A stretch of DNA of 64,000 nt from Fen-1362 sp964597035 (GCA_964597035.1 CAZQWM010000005.1:34281-98280); one strand, 5' to 3'; shown: positions 52,352-61,707, counted from the first letter of the stretch. Translations and numbers: made by a program. Notes: generated from the letters alone by a model not told the origin.

Positions 52352-53749
52352 TCATTCAAGCAGTTTTTTGCTTCTCAGTATATGATGGTAGTGCTGGGCA
52401 AACCGGTGCGCCTCGTCGCGCACGTATTGCAGTAGCTTCAAAACAGGCGAGTGACGCGGCAGTTTCAATGGCCTTGTGCTTCTCTGCAGATATATTTCCT
52501 CCTCACGTTTCGCTATAGCTGCTAATTTCAAATTAATAATTTGTTTCTCTGCGGTCTCTGCGTGCTCTCCGTAAGGAGCCCCAAGGGCCGCGGTAAGCAG
52601 TTCTTTTAGTGCAGTTTGTGCGGCATGCAGTTGCCCCAGTCCCCCGTCAATCAAAATCACATCAGGCCATAGCTCTTCGCCCCTCAATGCATATTTGTAT
52701 CGCCGCTTCACCACCTCAGCAATCATCGCATAGTCGTCGATACCTTTTACTGTTTTGATTTTGAATCGCCGATACCCCGCCTTGAATGGCCTGCCGTCGA
52801 TGAACTTCACCAACGCCCCGACCGATTCTGCCCCCGCGATTGTCGCAATGTCAATCCCCTCGATAATCCTTATTGGATTGGGGCTGTCTAAAATCTTTTG
52901 CAGCTTAACTAATGCCTCTGTCGGGTCTGCCGCAAAAACCTCCGGCTGAATGTCCTCGTCGGGCGTCCCTCTACGGTCTAATCGTTCTATCAGCCGAATC
53001 CGGTCGCGCAGCATCGCCGCCTTTTCGTATTCGGTCGCCCCCGACGCCTCTTCCATCTGTTTCCTTAACTGCCGCAGCACGGTCGTTCGCTTCGACCGTA
53101 AAAACTTAACAACGTCTTTGATTATTGCCTTGTATTCCCGCTTTTCGATTCTGGCCCCGCACGGCGCGACGCACTGGTTTATACTGTAAAGAATGCACGG
53201 CCTGAAAAATCTCCGCTTCTCGTCGTCTGTCCGTATATCTAAATTGCAGCTCCTGAACTTGAATATCTTCTGCAGCTCGACAAAAACCGCCCGCAATTCT
53301 TTCGCACTCGCAAAAGGCCCGAAAAGTCGCGTCCCCTTCGACCTCGGCTTGCGAGTGATATACACACCCGGAAAATCATCCGATGCCGTAATCTCCAGAT
53401 AGGGAAACGTCTTGTCGTCAACTAAGTCCGTGTTGTAAGCAGGGCGGATATCCTTCACCAGCCGTGCCTCTTTCAGCATTGCATCGACCTCTGTCTCGGT
53501 TTCGAGATAATCGACCGTCTCGACCTTATTGAGCATCTCGACTATCTTTGGCCCGCGCGTCTCGCTCAAATCAGCGCTTGGCTGAAAATAGCTCGCCACT
53601 CTCGACCGAAGGTTCTTCGCCTTGCCGATATATAGAACCTCCTCCTTCGGCCCCTTCATAAAATACAGCCCCGGCCCAGCCGGAAATCCCTGTATCTGTT
53701 CGCGTATCGCCTTCAATCTATCGGTTTTGGTCCCCATATCTTGTGTCAT
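52352..53749 (-). CDS. uvrC: UvrC-type excinuclease subunit without HhH domain
   Basis: A 465-residue protein with the N-terminal GIY-YIG nuclease (GPGLYFMKGPKEEVLYIGKAKNLRSRV), the UvrB-binding UVR motif (about residues 230-265) and the C-terminal RNase H-like nuclease (GIDIATIAGAESVGALVKF, WPDVILIDGGLGQLHAA, RDEAHRFAQHYHH). It stops about where the C-terminal double helix-hairpin-helix of ordinary UvrC (around 600 residues) begins. ATG 53749 is chosen; the frame extends further but runs through repeat sequence. The enzyme makes both incisions in nucleotide excision repair; loss of HhH would weaken DNA binding. Confidence 0.88.
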   Translation of the reverse strand: MTQDMGTKTDRLKAIREQIQGFPAGPGLYFMKGPKEEVLYIGKAKNLRSRVASYFQPSADLSETRGPKIVEMLNKVETVDYLETETEVDAMLKEARLVKDIRPAYNTDLVDDKTFPYLEITASDDFPGVYITRKPRSKGTRLFGPFASAKELRAVFVELQKIFKFRSCNLDIRTDDEKRRFFRPCILYSINQCVAPCGARIEKREYKAIIKDVVKFLRSKRTTVLRQLRKQMEEASGATEYEKAAMLRDRIRLIERLDRRGTPDEDIQPEVFAADPTEALVKLQKILDSPNPIRIIEGIDIATIAGAESVGALVKFIDGRPFKAGYRRFKIKTVKGIDDYAMIAEVVKRRYKYALRGEELWPDVILIDGGLGQLHAAQTALKELLTAALGAPYGEHAETAEKQIINLKLAAIAKREEEIYLQRSTRPLKLPRHSPVLKLLQYVRDEAHRFAQHYHHILRSKKLLE

Positions 53750-53819
53750 TGTAATGCCGTTTTGCTTGCCCCTGCAAGCCTGCCCTCGACTGCCCTTATC
53801 GGGGGTTGTAAGCAGGTGC

Positions 53820-53843
53820 ATTCCCGCGAAAGCGGGAATCCAG
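53820..53843. repeat. GC palindrome, ATTCCCGC type
   Basis: ATTCCCGCGAAAGCGGGAAT followed by CCAG; nearly identical to 55404-55427. A REP-like dispersed palindrome. Confidence 0.75.
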
Positions 53844-53878
53844 TTCTGCGTTCTATGTTCTGTCTTCTGTCTTCTGTC
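53844..53878. repeat. Heptanucleotide tandem repeat (5 units)
   Basis: TTCTGCG, TTCTATG, then TTCTGTC three times, directly abutting the palindrome. Confidence 0.85.
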
Positions 53879-53880
53879 GT

Positions 53881-54432
53881 TTATGCTCTCAAGAGCACTG
53901 TTCGGCTCATAAAGACCCTTGGCCCTTTTTCGCACTTGAATCCAGTTGAAATTGCCGTTTTGATACTTCTTTCAAACTCTTTTTTCGATACATGAAATTT
54001 GGGTTCTATGACCAAGGCCTTGCCTTCTGGTCTTAGAATCGTTCTTATTTCCTGAAAGAAACCTTCCTGGCTGGGGACCTCATGGAGCACGTAGAAGGCC
54101 AGAACAAAGTCTGCCTTTTCCGAAATCCCTATTCTATTTTCTTCGCACTTATGTAATCTGATTATTCCTTTGTTACTCTCGTTAAGTTTGTTCCTTACTT
54201 TTTCCAGCATTCCATCTTGTAAATCCGCCGCGATAACTTTCCCGGTTCTACCGACCATATCTGCTATTTCAATTGAAAATAAGCCGGAGCCGCACCCAAC
54301 ATCCAGAACAGTCATTCCGCCTTTAATGTGACCTTGCAGAATGTTTTTGGGTTTATGAATCCATCTCCTGAAAATACAATCGAGCATCCATGCTATTTCG
54401 ATAGGGCATAGCCTATGAGCATCTCTTTTCAT
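53881..54432 (-). CDS. SAM-dependent methyltransferase
   Basis: A 183-residue class I methyltransferase. It has GGMTVLDVGCGSGLFSIEIADMVG (motif I), KVIAADLQDGMLEKV (acidic end of strand 2), KADFVLAFYVLHEVPSQ and a final strand GKALVIEPKFHVS. Substrate unknown; the MPG-type UbiE/small molecule group is closest in pattern. ATG 54432 is chosen because GAGGTG lies 9 bases upstream; ATG 54459 in the same frame has no ribosome site. The gene ends about 130 bases before the uvrC start, at the heptamer repeat. Confidence 0.83.
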   Translation of the reverse strand: MKRDAHRLCPIEIAWMLDCIFRRWIHKPKNILQGHIKGGMTVLDVGCGSGLFSIEIADMVGRTGKVIAADLQDGMLEKVRNKLNESNKGIIRLHKCEENRIGISEKADFVLAFYVLHEVPSQEGFFQEIRTILRPEGKALVIEPKFHVSKKEFERSIKTAISTGFKCEKGPRVFMSRTVLLRA

Positions 54433-54586
54433 AATTTGGTTCACCTCGTTGTAAGTCATGCCGGGCAAACGGGGTTAGGCGCCCGTTTTTGAGATTTTTT
54501 CTTTTGCCCCTTAATCCTACCTAAACCGAGTCCCTTTTCAACGGCGAAGTTTTTTAGAAGCGTTTCAAAAGAAATTGCTTCCGGTT

Positions 54587-54628
54587 TTGGTCTTTGGTTT
54601 TAAACTTAATGTTTTAAACTTTACACTC
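54587..54628. repeat. Heptanucleotide tandem repeat (6 units)
   Basis: TTGGTCT, TTGGTTT, TAAACTT, AATGTTT, TAAACTT, TACACTC. Degenerate units in strict 7-base phase. Confidence 0.65.
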
Positions 54629-54630
54629 CT

Positions 54631-54645
54631 TCCGCCGTCTGCGGA
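54631..54645. repeat. Palindrome, TCCGCC type
   Basis: TCCGCCGTCTGCGGA, an imperfect member of the TCCGCCnnnGGCGGA family also at 55494 and 61708. It sits between two heptamer tracts. Confidence 0.65.
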
Positions 54646-54646
54646 C

Positions 54647-54688
54647 AATGAACAATGAACAACGAACTATGAGCTATGAACAAAGAAC
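54647..54688. repeat. Heptanucleotide tandem repeat (6 units)
   Basis: AATGAAC, AATGAAC, AACGAAC, TATGAGC, TATGAAC, AAAGAAC in strict phase. Confidence 0.85.
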
Positions 54689-54696
54689 CATAACCC

Positions 54697-54724
54697 TTGC
54701 CAATTATATTAACGCCGATACAAT
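54697..54724 (+). promoter_or_regulatory. Promoter of the SGNH hydrolase gene
   Basis: TTGCCA (54697-54702), 16-base spacer, TACAAT (54719-54724); start near 54731, about 6 bases before the ATG, with no Shine-Dalgarno. Confidence 0.45.
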
Positions 54725-54736
54725 TCTGACGTCACT

Positions 54737-55384
54737 ATGCTCAAAAAGCTCGACTTAAAGACCGGCCAGACGCTTCTTTTCATCGGCGACAGCATTACCG
54801 ACGCCGACAGGAACAGCCGCGCCTACAAACCCTTCGGCTATGGTTACGTCCACTTCATCGCCAATCACCTCCTCGCCGCCTACCCGGCCCATAACCTCAA
54901 TATCATTAACACCGGCATCGGCGGAAACACCATACGCGACCTCAAAAACCGCTGGCAAACCGACTGCATCGACCACAACCCCGATATCCTCAGCGTCCTC
55001 ATCGGCGTCAACGACGTCTGGCGGCAGTTTGAAAGGGGCTTTCTCTCGCCAAAGCCCGTATATCCGGAGGAGTATAAGGCGACTTACGTCTCGCTTCTCT
55101 CGGATGTCAAAGCTAAATGTAACAGCCGGCTTGTGATATGCGACCCGTTTATGTTCTGTGACGATTTTAGCAATCCCATATTCAAACAGCTTCGCCTGTA
55201 TATCGAAATAGTCCGCATGCTCGCAGCGAACTTCGACGCTGTTCTGGTTCCTCTGCAAAGTTTAATCGACGAGCAGATTAAAAAAGTCCCGGCACAAAAC
55301 TGGTCGCTTGATATGGTTCATCCGTTCCTTTGGGCGCACGCCTGGCTCGCCCAGCAGTGGCTAAAGGCAACTGGTTTGTATTAA
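54737..55384 (+). CDS. SGNH/GDSL-family hydrolase
   Basis: A 215-residue protein with all four SGNH blocks: LLFIGDSITDADR (Ser nucleophile in GDS), NTGIGGNTIRDLK (Gly), VLIGVNDVW (Asn), and SLDMVHPFLWAHAWLA (Asp-x-x-His). Such enzymes are esterases or deacylases; similar ones act on acetylated sugars. No signal peptide, so cytoplasmic. The start has no ribosome site, and the promoter lies very close. Confidence 0.9.
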   Translation: MLKKLDLKTGQTLLFIGDSITDADRNSRAYKPFGYGYVHFIANHLLAAYPAHNLNIINTGIGGNTIRDLKNRWQTDCIDHNPDILSVLIGVNDVWRQFERGFLSPKPVYPEEYKATYVSLLSDVKAKCNSRLVICDPFMFCDDFSNPIFKQLRLYIEIVRMLAANFDAVLVPLQSLIDEQIKKVPAQNWSLDMVHPFLWAHAWLAQQWLKATGLY

Positions 55385-55403
55385 AGGCCGTTTAGTAACT
55401 GTC

Positions 55404-55427
55404 ATTCCCGCGCAGGCGGGAATCCAG
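55404..55427. repeat. GC palindrome, ATTCCCGC type (copy 2)
   Basis: ATTCCCGCGCAGGCGGGAAT then CCAG; differs from 53820-53843 only in the loop-proximal bases. Confidence 0.75.
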
Positions 55428-55493
55428 AAAGCTGTTTTTTATGTAATATGTTTGGTTGGAACGGTAACGACAACCTCGTAGGGCAGGGCTTTG

Positions 55494-55508
55494 TCCGCCG
55501 AAGGCGGA
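55494..55508. repeat. Palindrome, TCCGCC type (copy 2)
   Basis: TCCGCCGAAGGCGGA, perfect 6-bp arms. Confidence 0.7.
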
Positions 55509-55922
55509 TTGCCACGCCGATTCATCATCAGGTAGGGTCTGCTGTCCTGCCTCGGCTCGTCGCTTCGTCGAGACGGGTGCACACCTTTTTATCTAAAAAC
55601 AGTTTTAATCTATATCTAACATTTTTGGTTGCGGCCACTGGCTGCTTCACCAACGTTTGTGGTTGTGTAAAAAATCCTTCGTGTCTTTGTGACTTTGTGG
55701 CAGGGGGAAAAATTTTTTCGCGACGTAGCTTGTGCTGCTACAAAGGGATATGAAATCAGCGTAAAAATTTGAATAAAAATTCGTTAGTTGACGCTTTACA
55801 GCTTATCAATTTGAGGATACTTTGCCGATAGTGATTTTTGCGGGGCCTACTCAATATATGGCATTATTCCCGCCCTGGTTCACAATATATAGCGTAATCT
55901 TGTTTGGCACGGAGGCGTTCTT

Positions 55923-58900
55923 ATGTCCGGAAAATTCAATCCTGAGAACCCTTTCAAAGGAATCCGACCGCAGGGGCCGGCCGCTGCTCGTTCGACCGAG
56001 CACCAGGGCTTGAAAATCGAACAGTTCTTCTCCACTCCGGGCCTCCACCCTTTTGAACAGCTACAGTGGGAAAGCCGCTCCGCAAAAATCACAAGCGACT
56101 CAGGAAGCGTCGTCTTCGAGCAAAATAATATCGAGGTACCCACAACCTGGAGCCAGTTGGCGACCAAGGTCGTCGCAAGCAAGTACTTCTATGGCGACGT
56201 AGAGACTGGCCGACGCGAAAACTCCGTAAAGCAGCTCGTACACCGCGTCTGCCGAACAATCGCCGACCGTGGCAACAGGGATGGCTACTTCGCAACCGAC
56301 GACGACGCTGAAATATTCTATAACGAACTAACCTGGCTTTGTGTTAACCAGTGCGGCGCTTTTAATTCGCCCGTCTGGTTCAACGTCGGCCTTTACGATG
56401 TCTACGGAATCGAGGGCAGCAAGCACAATTACCGCTGGGACCCCGCCAAAGACGCTGCCGTCGAATGTCAAAATAGCTACGAATATCCGCAATCATCCGC
56501 CTGTTTCATACAGTCCGTCAAGGATTCGATGCAGGACATTATGCGCCTTGCTACCAGCGAAGCGATGCTCTTCAAGCATGGCTCTGGCACTGGAACAGAC
56601 CTCTCAACGCTTCGAAGCAGCAAAGAGAAGCTCTCAGGTGGCGGCAAACCCTCCGGCCCTTTGAGCTTTATGAGGGTTTACGACCAGATTGCAGCGGTAA
56701 TTAAATCAGGCGGCAAGACCCGCCGCGCTGCAAAAATGCAGTCGCTAAAAGTAACCCACCCCGATATCAAAGAGTTCATCACCTGCAAGGCCGAAGAGGA
56801 GAAAAAGGCCATCGCCCTTATCGAAGCCGGATACTCCGGCGAACATAACGCAGAGGCGTATAACAGCGTAATGTTCCAGAACTCAAACTTCTCCGTCCGC
56901 GTGACCGACGAGTTTATGGAGACCGCCGAAAAAGATGCCAAATGGGCAACATACGCCGTCACCTCCGGAGAGAAAATCGGCGAACACTCCGCTCGCGAGC
57001 TGATGCAGCTTGTCGCCGAAGGAACTCGGCTCTGTGGCGACCCTGGTGTGCAGTATGACAGCACCATTAATCGCTGGCACACCTGCCCCGGCTCAGGCCC
57101 CATCAACGCATCAAACCCCTGCAGCGAGTATATGTTCATCGATGATTCCGCCTGCAATCTCGCATCGCTCAATCTGATGAAATTCCTCAAGGAAGACGGA
57201 ACATTCGACGTTTCGGCCTTCAAAAAAGCCATTCGTATATTTATCATCGCTCAGGAAATCCTCGTTGACAACGGCAGCTATCCCGACAAGCCAATCGCCG
57301 TCAACAGCCACCTGTTCCGTCCGCTGGGCCTTGGCTACGCAAATCTTGGCTCGCTGATTATGGCCCTGGCCATCCCCTATGACTCAGAACATGCCCGCGC
57401 ACTGGCCGCCGCCGTTAGCGCTGTCCTCACGGGTACCGGCTACGCCGTTAGCGCCGAAATGGCTTCGATAAAGGGGGCGTTCGATGAATACCAGAAAAAC
57501 TCCGAAGCGATGCTCAAGGTAATCAACCTGCATCGTCAGCACGCCTGCAACATACCCGAAGCGCAATGCCCCGACTATCTGCGTAACGCCGCAAAGGACG
57601 CCTGGGATGAGGCCTTCGACGCTGGCTCGAAAACCGGCTTTAGAAACGCACAGGCAACCGTCCTCGCCCCTACGGGCACAATCGGCTTTATGATGGATTG
57701 CGCCACCACCGGTATCGAGCCGGATATTGCCCTGGTCAAGTATAAGCTGCTCGCCGGCGGCGGAATGCTCAAATTAGTCAATAAAACCATCCCAATGGCA
57801 CTCGAACGCCTCGGCTACAGCGCCGACGAGGTCAAAGCCATTACCGATTACATAGACGAGCACGAGACCATCGAAGGTGCCGAAAAACTCAACCCTGAGC
57901 ATCTGCCGATTTTCGATTGTGCCTTCAAACCCCGCAACGGCAGGCGCTCCATTCATTATATGGCACATCTCAAAATGATGGCTGCCGTCCAGCCCTTCAT
58001 TTCAGGCGCTATCAGCAAGACTATTAATATGCCAAAAGAGACCACCACTGAGGAAATCACCGCCGCATATACACAGGGCTGGAAGCTCGGCCTAAAAGCC
58101 GTCGCTATCTACCGCGATGGCTCAAAAATGTTCCAGCCCGTCTCTACCAAAAAGCACGGCGACACAAAGGCCAAAATCACTGCCGATGCCGCCGCTCCAG
58201 CCAGACCTTTCAGACGACGCCTCCCCGATACTCGCCACAGCATCACCCACAAATTCTCCGTAACAGGCCACGAGGGCTACCTCACCGTCGGCCTTTACGA
58301 AGACGGCCAGCCCGGCGAGCTTTTCATCACTATGGCCAAGGAAGGCTCCACCGTCGGCGGCTTGATGGACGTGATTGGGACGTGTACGTCGATGGCACTG
58401 CAGTATGGTGTGCCGCTGATTACGTTAGTGGATAAGTTCCGACACGCGAGGTTCGAGCCGGCGGGGATGACGTCGAACCGGGATATCCCGTTTGCCAAGA
58501 GCTTGATTGACTATATCTTCTGCTGGCTGGGCTGCCAGTTCATACCCGGCTACGCCGAGGCGAATACGCCGAACAGGGGGGCCGCCGGCGCGGGTGCGGA
58601 GAACAAGAATATTACAACCGCCCGGCAGGTCGTCGAGAAGACCCGAGACCTCGCCCAGCGTATTGCTCAGGCGAGAGCCGGGGCTGAGACGGCTGAAACC
58701 GCTTTTCGCAGCCCTGTTGCGGACGCTTCGGCTGGTAAGCCCACCCTACAGAAGGCGGGTAAAAAGGCCGGTGGCGATACTGAGGATGAGGATGCATTCG
58801 GCGAGATACGCACACAGCCGGCATTGCGGCTGAGCGACAGGTTCTCCAGCTTAACAGAGGACCAGGCGGGAACATTAGTCGCGGCAGGGGTGGCTGAACA

Positions 58901-59069
58901 GACCCAAGACCAGTCAGAGGCAGAGGCACAGCTTATGCAGCAGTTCAATTATCAGTTCGAGCATTTTCAGGACGATGCGCCGGCCTGCGATATCTGCGGG
59001 GCAATAACCGTCCGCAACGGGACCTGCTATAAGTGCTACAATTGCGGCAATAGTATGGGCTGCTCATAA
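55923..59069 (+). CDS. nrdJ: Class II (adenosylcobalamin-dependent) ribonucleotide reductase
   Basis: A 1048-residue protein with the class II pattern: CQNSYEYPQSSACFIQSV (substrate-site Cys), FKHGSGTGTDLSTLRS, SNPCSEYMFIDDSACNLASLNL (the N-x-C-x-E active-site loop), and LAPTGTIGFMMDCATTGIEPD. A C-terminal extension has a Cys-rich, zinc-ribbon-like end (CDICGA, CYKCYNCGNSMGC) that probably carries the redox cysteines. It makes deoxyribonucleotides without oxygen, using vitamin B12. CGGAGG precedes the ATG. The region about 920-1000 is Ala/Glu-rich and poorly conserved in appearance. Confidence 0.95.
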   Translation: MSGKFNPENPFKGIRPQGPAAARSTEHQGLKIEQFFSTPGLHPFEQLQWESRSAKITSDSGSVVFEQNNIEVPTTWSQLATKVVASKYFYGDVETGRRENSVKQLVHRVCRTIADRGNRDGYFATDDDAEIFYNELTWLCVNQCGAFNSPVWFNVGLYDVYGIEGSKHNYRWDPAKDAAVECQNSYEYPQSSACFIQSVKDSMQDIMRLATSEAMLFKHGSGTGTDLSTLRSSKEKLSGGGKPSGPLSFMRVYDQIAAVIKSGGKTRRAAKMQSLKVTHPDIKEFITCKAEEEKKAIALIEAGYSGEHNAEAYNSVMFQNSNFSVRVTDEFMETAEKDAKWATYAVTSGEKIGEHSARELMQLVAEGTRLCGDPGVQYDSTINRWHTCPGSGPINASNPCSEYMFIDDSACNLASLNLMKFLKEDGTFDVSAFKKAIRIFIIAQEILVDNGSYPDKPIAVNSHLFRPLGLGYANLGSLIMALAIPYDSEHARALAAAVSAVLTGTGYAVSAEMASIKGAFDEYQKNSEAMLKVINLHRQHACNIPEAQCPDYLRNAAKDAWDEAFDAGSKTGFRNAQATVLAPTGTIGFMMDCATTGIEPDIALVKYKLLAGGGMLKLVNKTIPMALERLGYSADEVKAITDYIDEHETIEGAEKLNPEHLPIFDCAFKPRNGRRSIHYMAHLKMMAAVQPFISGAISKTINMPKETTTEEITAAYTQGWKLGLKAVAIYRDGSKMFQPVSTKKHGDTKAKITADAAAPARPFRRRLPDTRHSITHKFSVTGHEGYLTVGLYEDGQPGELFITMAKEGSTVGGLMDVIGTCTSMALQYGVPLITLVDKFRHARFEPAGMTSNRDIPFAKSLIDYIFCWLGCQFIPGYAEANTPNRGAAGAGAENKNITTARQVVEKTRDLAQRIAQARAGAETAETAFRSPVADASAGKPTLQKAGKKAGGDTEDEDAFGEIRTQPALRLSDRFSSLTEDQAGTLVAAGVAEQTQDQSEAEAQLMQQFNYQFEHFQDDAPACDICGAITVRNGTCYKCYNCGNSMGCS

Positions 59070-59096
59070 TTCGTTTCTCGTTCCTCGTGATTCGAA
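59069..59096. repeat. Heptanucleotide tandem repeat (4 units)
   Basis: ATTCGTT, TCTCGTT, CCTCGTG, ATTCGAA, starting at the last base of the nrdJ stop codon. Confidence 0.65.
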
Positions 59097-59172
59097 AACA
59101 ACGGGTAGCGGAAGGGGATAGTAAAGACGCGGGTTGCGATACGCATGGCGATTAAAGGGAGGTTGGCGGGAT

Positions 59173-59670
59173 ATGGCTGAGATAGATTCGAGCGAGCAGA
59201 AACGGCCGGAGCAAATAGTCGAGATACCAATATCGATTTCAGCGTTCGGAGTGCTGAATATCCTGTTCGCAAGCTACTATCTGGTCCGCATGTCATTAGT
59301 ATTACACGGTATAGTCAAGGGATATGAGGGCTGGGAGACACTCGAAACTCCCGAAATATTGGATATGCTTTTATCAGCTTTCGGTATTGTCTTTATGAGC
59401 TGGCTTTTTGTGCTGGGATTCGGGCTTATTATGATGAAAAGATGGGCGAGACGCGGAGCGGTTTTGTACGGCTGGATTCAGGTTGTATGTATGGTTATTG
59501 CACTTGGTTGTTTTGTTATTTCAGTGAAAATCGGCTGGACGTCAATGCCCAAGGATATACGGGCGTTTATTAATCTCAATAACGGCATAGCTGTAACTTA
59601 CTGGATATATATGGTTTTGCTTCTGGTGCTTATGAAAACGAAAAAGGTGAAGAGGGCGTTTGGGGAATAG
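59173..59670 (+). CDS. Small membrane protein of unknown function
   Basis: A 165-residue protein with four hydrophobic segments (ISAFGVLNILFASYYLV, LLSAFGIVFMSWLFVLGFGLIMM, GWIQVVCMVIALGCFVI, GIAVTYWIYMVLLLVLM) and a short charged N-terminus. No domain is recognised. ATG 59173 follows GGGAGGTTGGCGGGAT; the longer frame from TTG 59134 is less likely. It stands alone between nrdJ and the dockerin-type gene. Confidence 0.7.
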   Translation: MAEIDSSEQKRPEQIVEIPISISAFGVLNILFASYYLVRMSLVLHGIVKGYEGWETLETPEILDMLLSAFGIVFMSWLFVLGFGLIMMKRWARRGAVLYGWIQVVCMVIALGCFVISVKIGWTSMPKDIRAFINLNNGIAVTYWIYMVLLLVLMKTKKVKRAFGE

Positions 59671-59868
59671 AATTCAGCGTACAGCGTATAGCGGATGGTT
59701 AAACCGGAGGATGCGTAGATGCGTTTCGGGCCGGCGTGTGCGGAACAGCAGATTATAAGTCGTGTTTTTTTTCTTGTATTTCGTTGGGTTCGTAAGATAT
59801 AATACAATCTATAATTTAACCGGCTTCCTGTGGTCACTCGTGTGGGAAGCAGTGAAAAGGAGGAGAAT

Positions 59869-61620
59869 ATGAGCACGTCGACCAAATTCAGACCAGTTGT
59901 TCTAATGTTAGTAGTAGTGCTTATGCCTGCATCAGCCGGCACCTTTGCTGCTGAGTCATGCGTTCAGCCAGACAATGGCTCAGGCACAGTCACGTTACCG
60001 CCTGTAGGATGCGAGTATATTACGCCCGACGAACCTTTCAAGATAATCGACGGACTGCCCGTCGGGACTACTATCGAGATGGTCGGAATCCTGAAGGATT
60101 TTGTCTGTTGCGACGGTCCGTCATCCTGTTCGACCTGCTCGCTGAGTCTTTCTGCGGGCGAGTGTGAGACGAGCGGCGGCACACTGAGTGGTGATGGGCA
60201 CTGCTTCGAGGCGATACTCGAATTGCACGTCACCGGCACTGGGGACTTAGCTGGTTACAATCGTATGTTGTTTGTGTCTGTTTTCGGTGAGATGCATACC
60301 GGGCCAAGAAATCCCGGGGACCCGGTCCAGAGTTTTGCCAACAGAATCTACAATCTATCCGGCGAGATGTTCGGCGACCCTGATTTCTGCGTTTTCCGTA
60401 TCCGGGGCGGTTCATCCTTCGGCTATGGCCCAGATAATAACGGGCAGACTGTGCTGACAGAGCTGCCCTCAGGCGACTTCGCCGTTGACAGTTTCTTCGA
60501 CATTACCTATCAGATTGACTTCGATGGCTGTCCCGGCAGTCCAATCGATGGCCTCTCCGGCACAACCACCGAAACAACACGCATGGAAATGGGCTTCGCG
60601 CAGTGTCAGCCGAAACCGGATGGCAGCGCTTGTGACCCGACGGCGTGCCTGGGTATTGGTCAGAAGTGCCAGCCCGTACACATCAACTATGACCCCAATA
60701 CCGGGGAGACAATAGTGCTTGACTGTGCCTGTGGCGAGCCCAATGACTGCCATATAGATTTGGCCGGTTTTGCTCCGGCTAATAGCTGCCTCTTACCTGA
60801 CAACGGCACAGGGACCGTCACGTTGCCGCCAATCGGCTGCGAATACGTTACCCCCAGCGAACCGTTTAAGATTATCGATGGTCTGCCCGTCGGGACTACC
60901 ATTGAGATGGACGGAATCCTCAGGGATTTTGTCTGCTGCGACGGTCCGGCATCCTGTTCGTTGTGCTCATTGTCTCTTTCCGCGGCCGAGTGCGAGACAG
61001 CCGGCGGCACGCTCGGCGGCCATGGAGACTGTTTTGAATCAACTCTCGAACTGCACGTCACCGGAACCGGTGATTTAGAAGGTCTCGTTCGCACGTTGTG
61101 GGTGCCTGTTTTCGGCGAGATGCATACCGGCCCAAGAAATCCCGGCGACCCCGTCCAGACATTCGCCAACAGAATCTACCGTCTCTCCGGCGAGATCTTC
61201 GGCGACCCGGATTTCTGCGTCTTCCGTATCAGGGGCGGCTCATACTTCGATTATGGCCCCGATAACGATGGACAGACCATATTGACTCGACTGCCCACAG
61301 GCGACTTCGCCGTCGACAGCTTCTTCGACATCACCTATCAGATTGACTTTGAAGGATGTCCCGGCAGTCAACTCGATGGCCTCTCCGGCACAACCACAGA
61401 AACAACACAGATGGAAACGGGCAAGCCCATGCCTGCTTGTGAGGGTGATTGCCCGCCCGGTATGATATGCGACACAGTTTTGACGGCGATTTGTGCGGAT
61501 AGGACAATCGATATCCGCTGCCTGGTGAGACAACTGAGTGCCGACCTCAACAGAGACGGCATAGTTGACTTAGTGGATTTTGCTGTTGTAGCTTCCCAGT
61601 GGTTGACACCAGGACCATAG
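59869..61620 (+). CDS. Secreted protein with two near-identical domains and dockerin-type C-terminus
   Basis: A 583-residue protein with signal peptide (PVVLMLVVVLMPASAGTFAA). It has two tandem copies of a roughly 215-residue Cys-rich domain (about residues 30-250 and 304-520), sharing GCEY.TP.EPFKIIDGLPVG, DFVCCDGP.SCS and DPDFCVFRIRGGS. The C-terminus has a Cys-rich part and a dockerin-like loop (DLNRDGIVDLVDFAVVASQW). I recognise no named family for the repeated domain. The two copies are also very similar at DNA level, so duplication is recent. AAGGAGGAG before ATG 59869. Confidence 0.82.
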   Translation: MSTSTKFRPVVLMLVVVLMPASAGTFAAESCVQPDNGSGTVTLPPVGCEYITPDEPFKIIDGLPVGTTIEMVGILKDFVCCDGPSSCSTCSLSLSAGECETSGGTLSGDGHCFEAILELHVTGTGDLAGYNRMLFVSVFGEMHTGPRNPGDPVQSFANRIYNLSGEMFGDPDFCVFRIRGGSSFGYGPDNNGQTVLTELPSGDFAVDSFFDITYQIDFDGCPGSPIDGLSGTTTETTRMEMGFAQCQPKPDGSACDPTACLGIGQKCQPVHINYDPNTGETIVLDCACGEPNDCHIDLAGFAPANSCLLPDNGTGTVTLPPIGCEYVTPSEPFKIIDGLPVGTTIEMDGILRDFVCCDGPASCSLCSLSLSAAECETAGGTLGGHGDCFESTLELHVTGTGDLEGLVRTLWVPVFGEMHTGPRNPGDPVQTFANRIYRLSGEIFGDPDFCVFRIRGGSYFDYGPDNDGQTILTRLPTGDFAVDSFFDITYQIDFEGCPGSQLDGLSGTTTETTQMETGKPMPACEGDCPPGMICDTVLTAICADRTIDIRCLVRQLSADLNRDGIVDLVDFAVVASQWLTPGP

Positions 61621-61636
61621 CGGATGAGAGGAGTGT

Positions 61637-61706
61637 AAAATTTAAAACTTTAAGCTCAAAACCAAAGCTGATAACTTTGTGTTTTGGTTTAGCATTTATA
61701 ACTTTT
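61637..61706. repeat. Degenerate heptanucleotide tandem repeat (10 units)
   Basis: Units such as AAAATTT, AAAACTT, TAAGCTC, AAAACCA, AAGCTGA, TAACTTT keep a 7-base phase up to the palindrome at 61708; further units (TTAAGTT, TTAGACT) follow it. Confidence 0.5.
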
Positions 61707-61707
61707 A

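Larger units (their letters stand above)
55385..55922. other. Intergenic region with dispersed repeats before nrdJ
   Basis: About 540 bases without a supported gene. It holds the palindrome 55404-55427, the palindrome 55494-55508, and at 55681-55710 the reverse complement of the CTGCCACAAAG..CAC motif found at 61941 and 63892. GTAGC/GCTAC can form a short hairpin near 55725-55742. No cobalamin riboswitch is convincingly visible. Confidence 0.6.

Noticed and set aside
53750..53935. Extended N-terminus of UvrC
   Set aside because: The extra 62 codons run through the palindrome and heptamer repeats; the conserved protein begins after 53749.
53844..54688. CRISPR array
   Set aside because: The repeats are 7-base tandem units without spacers and there are no cas genes.
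55600..55900. Cobalamin riboswitch before the B12-dependent nrdJ
   Set aside because: GCCACTG occurs near 55635, but the other conserved boxes and helices are not found around it.
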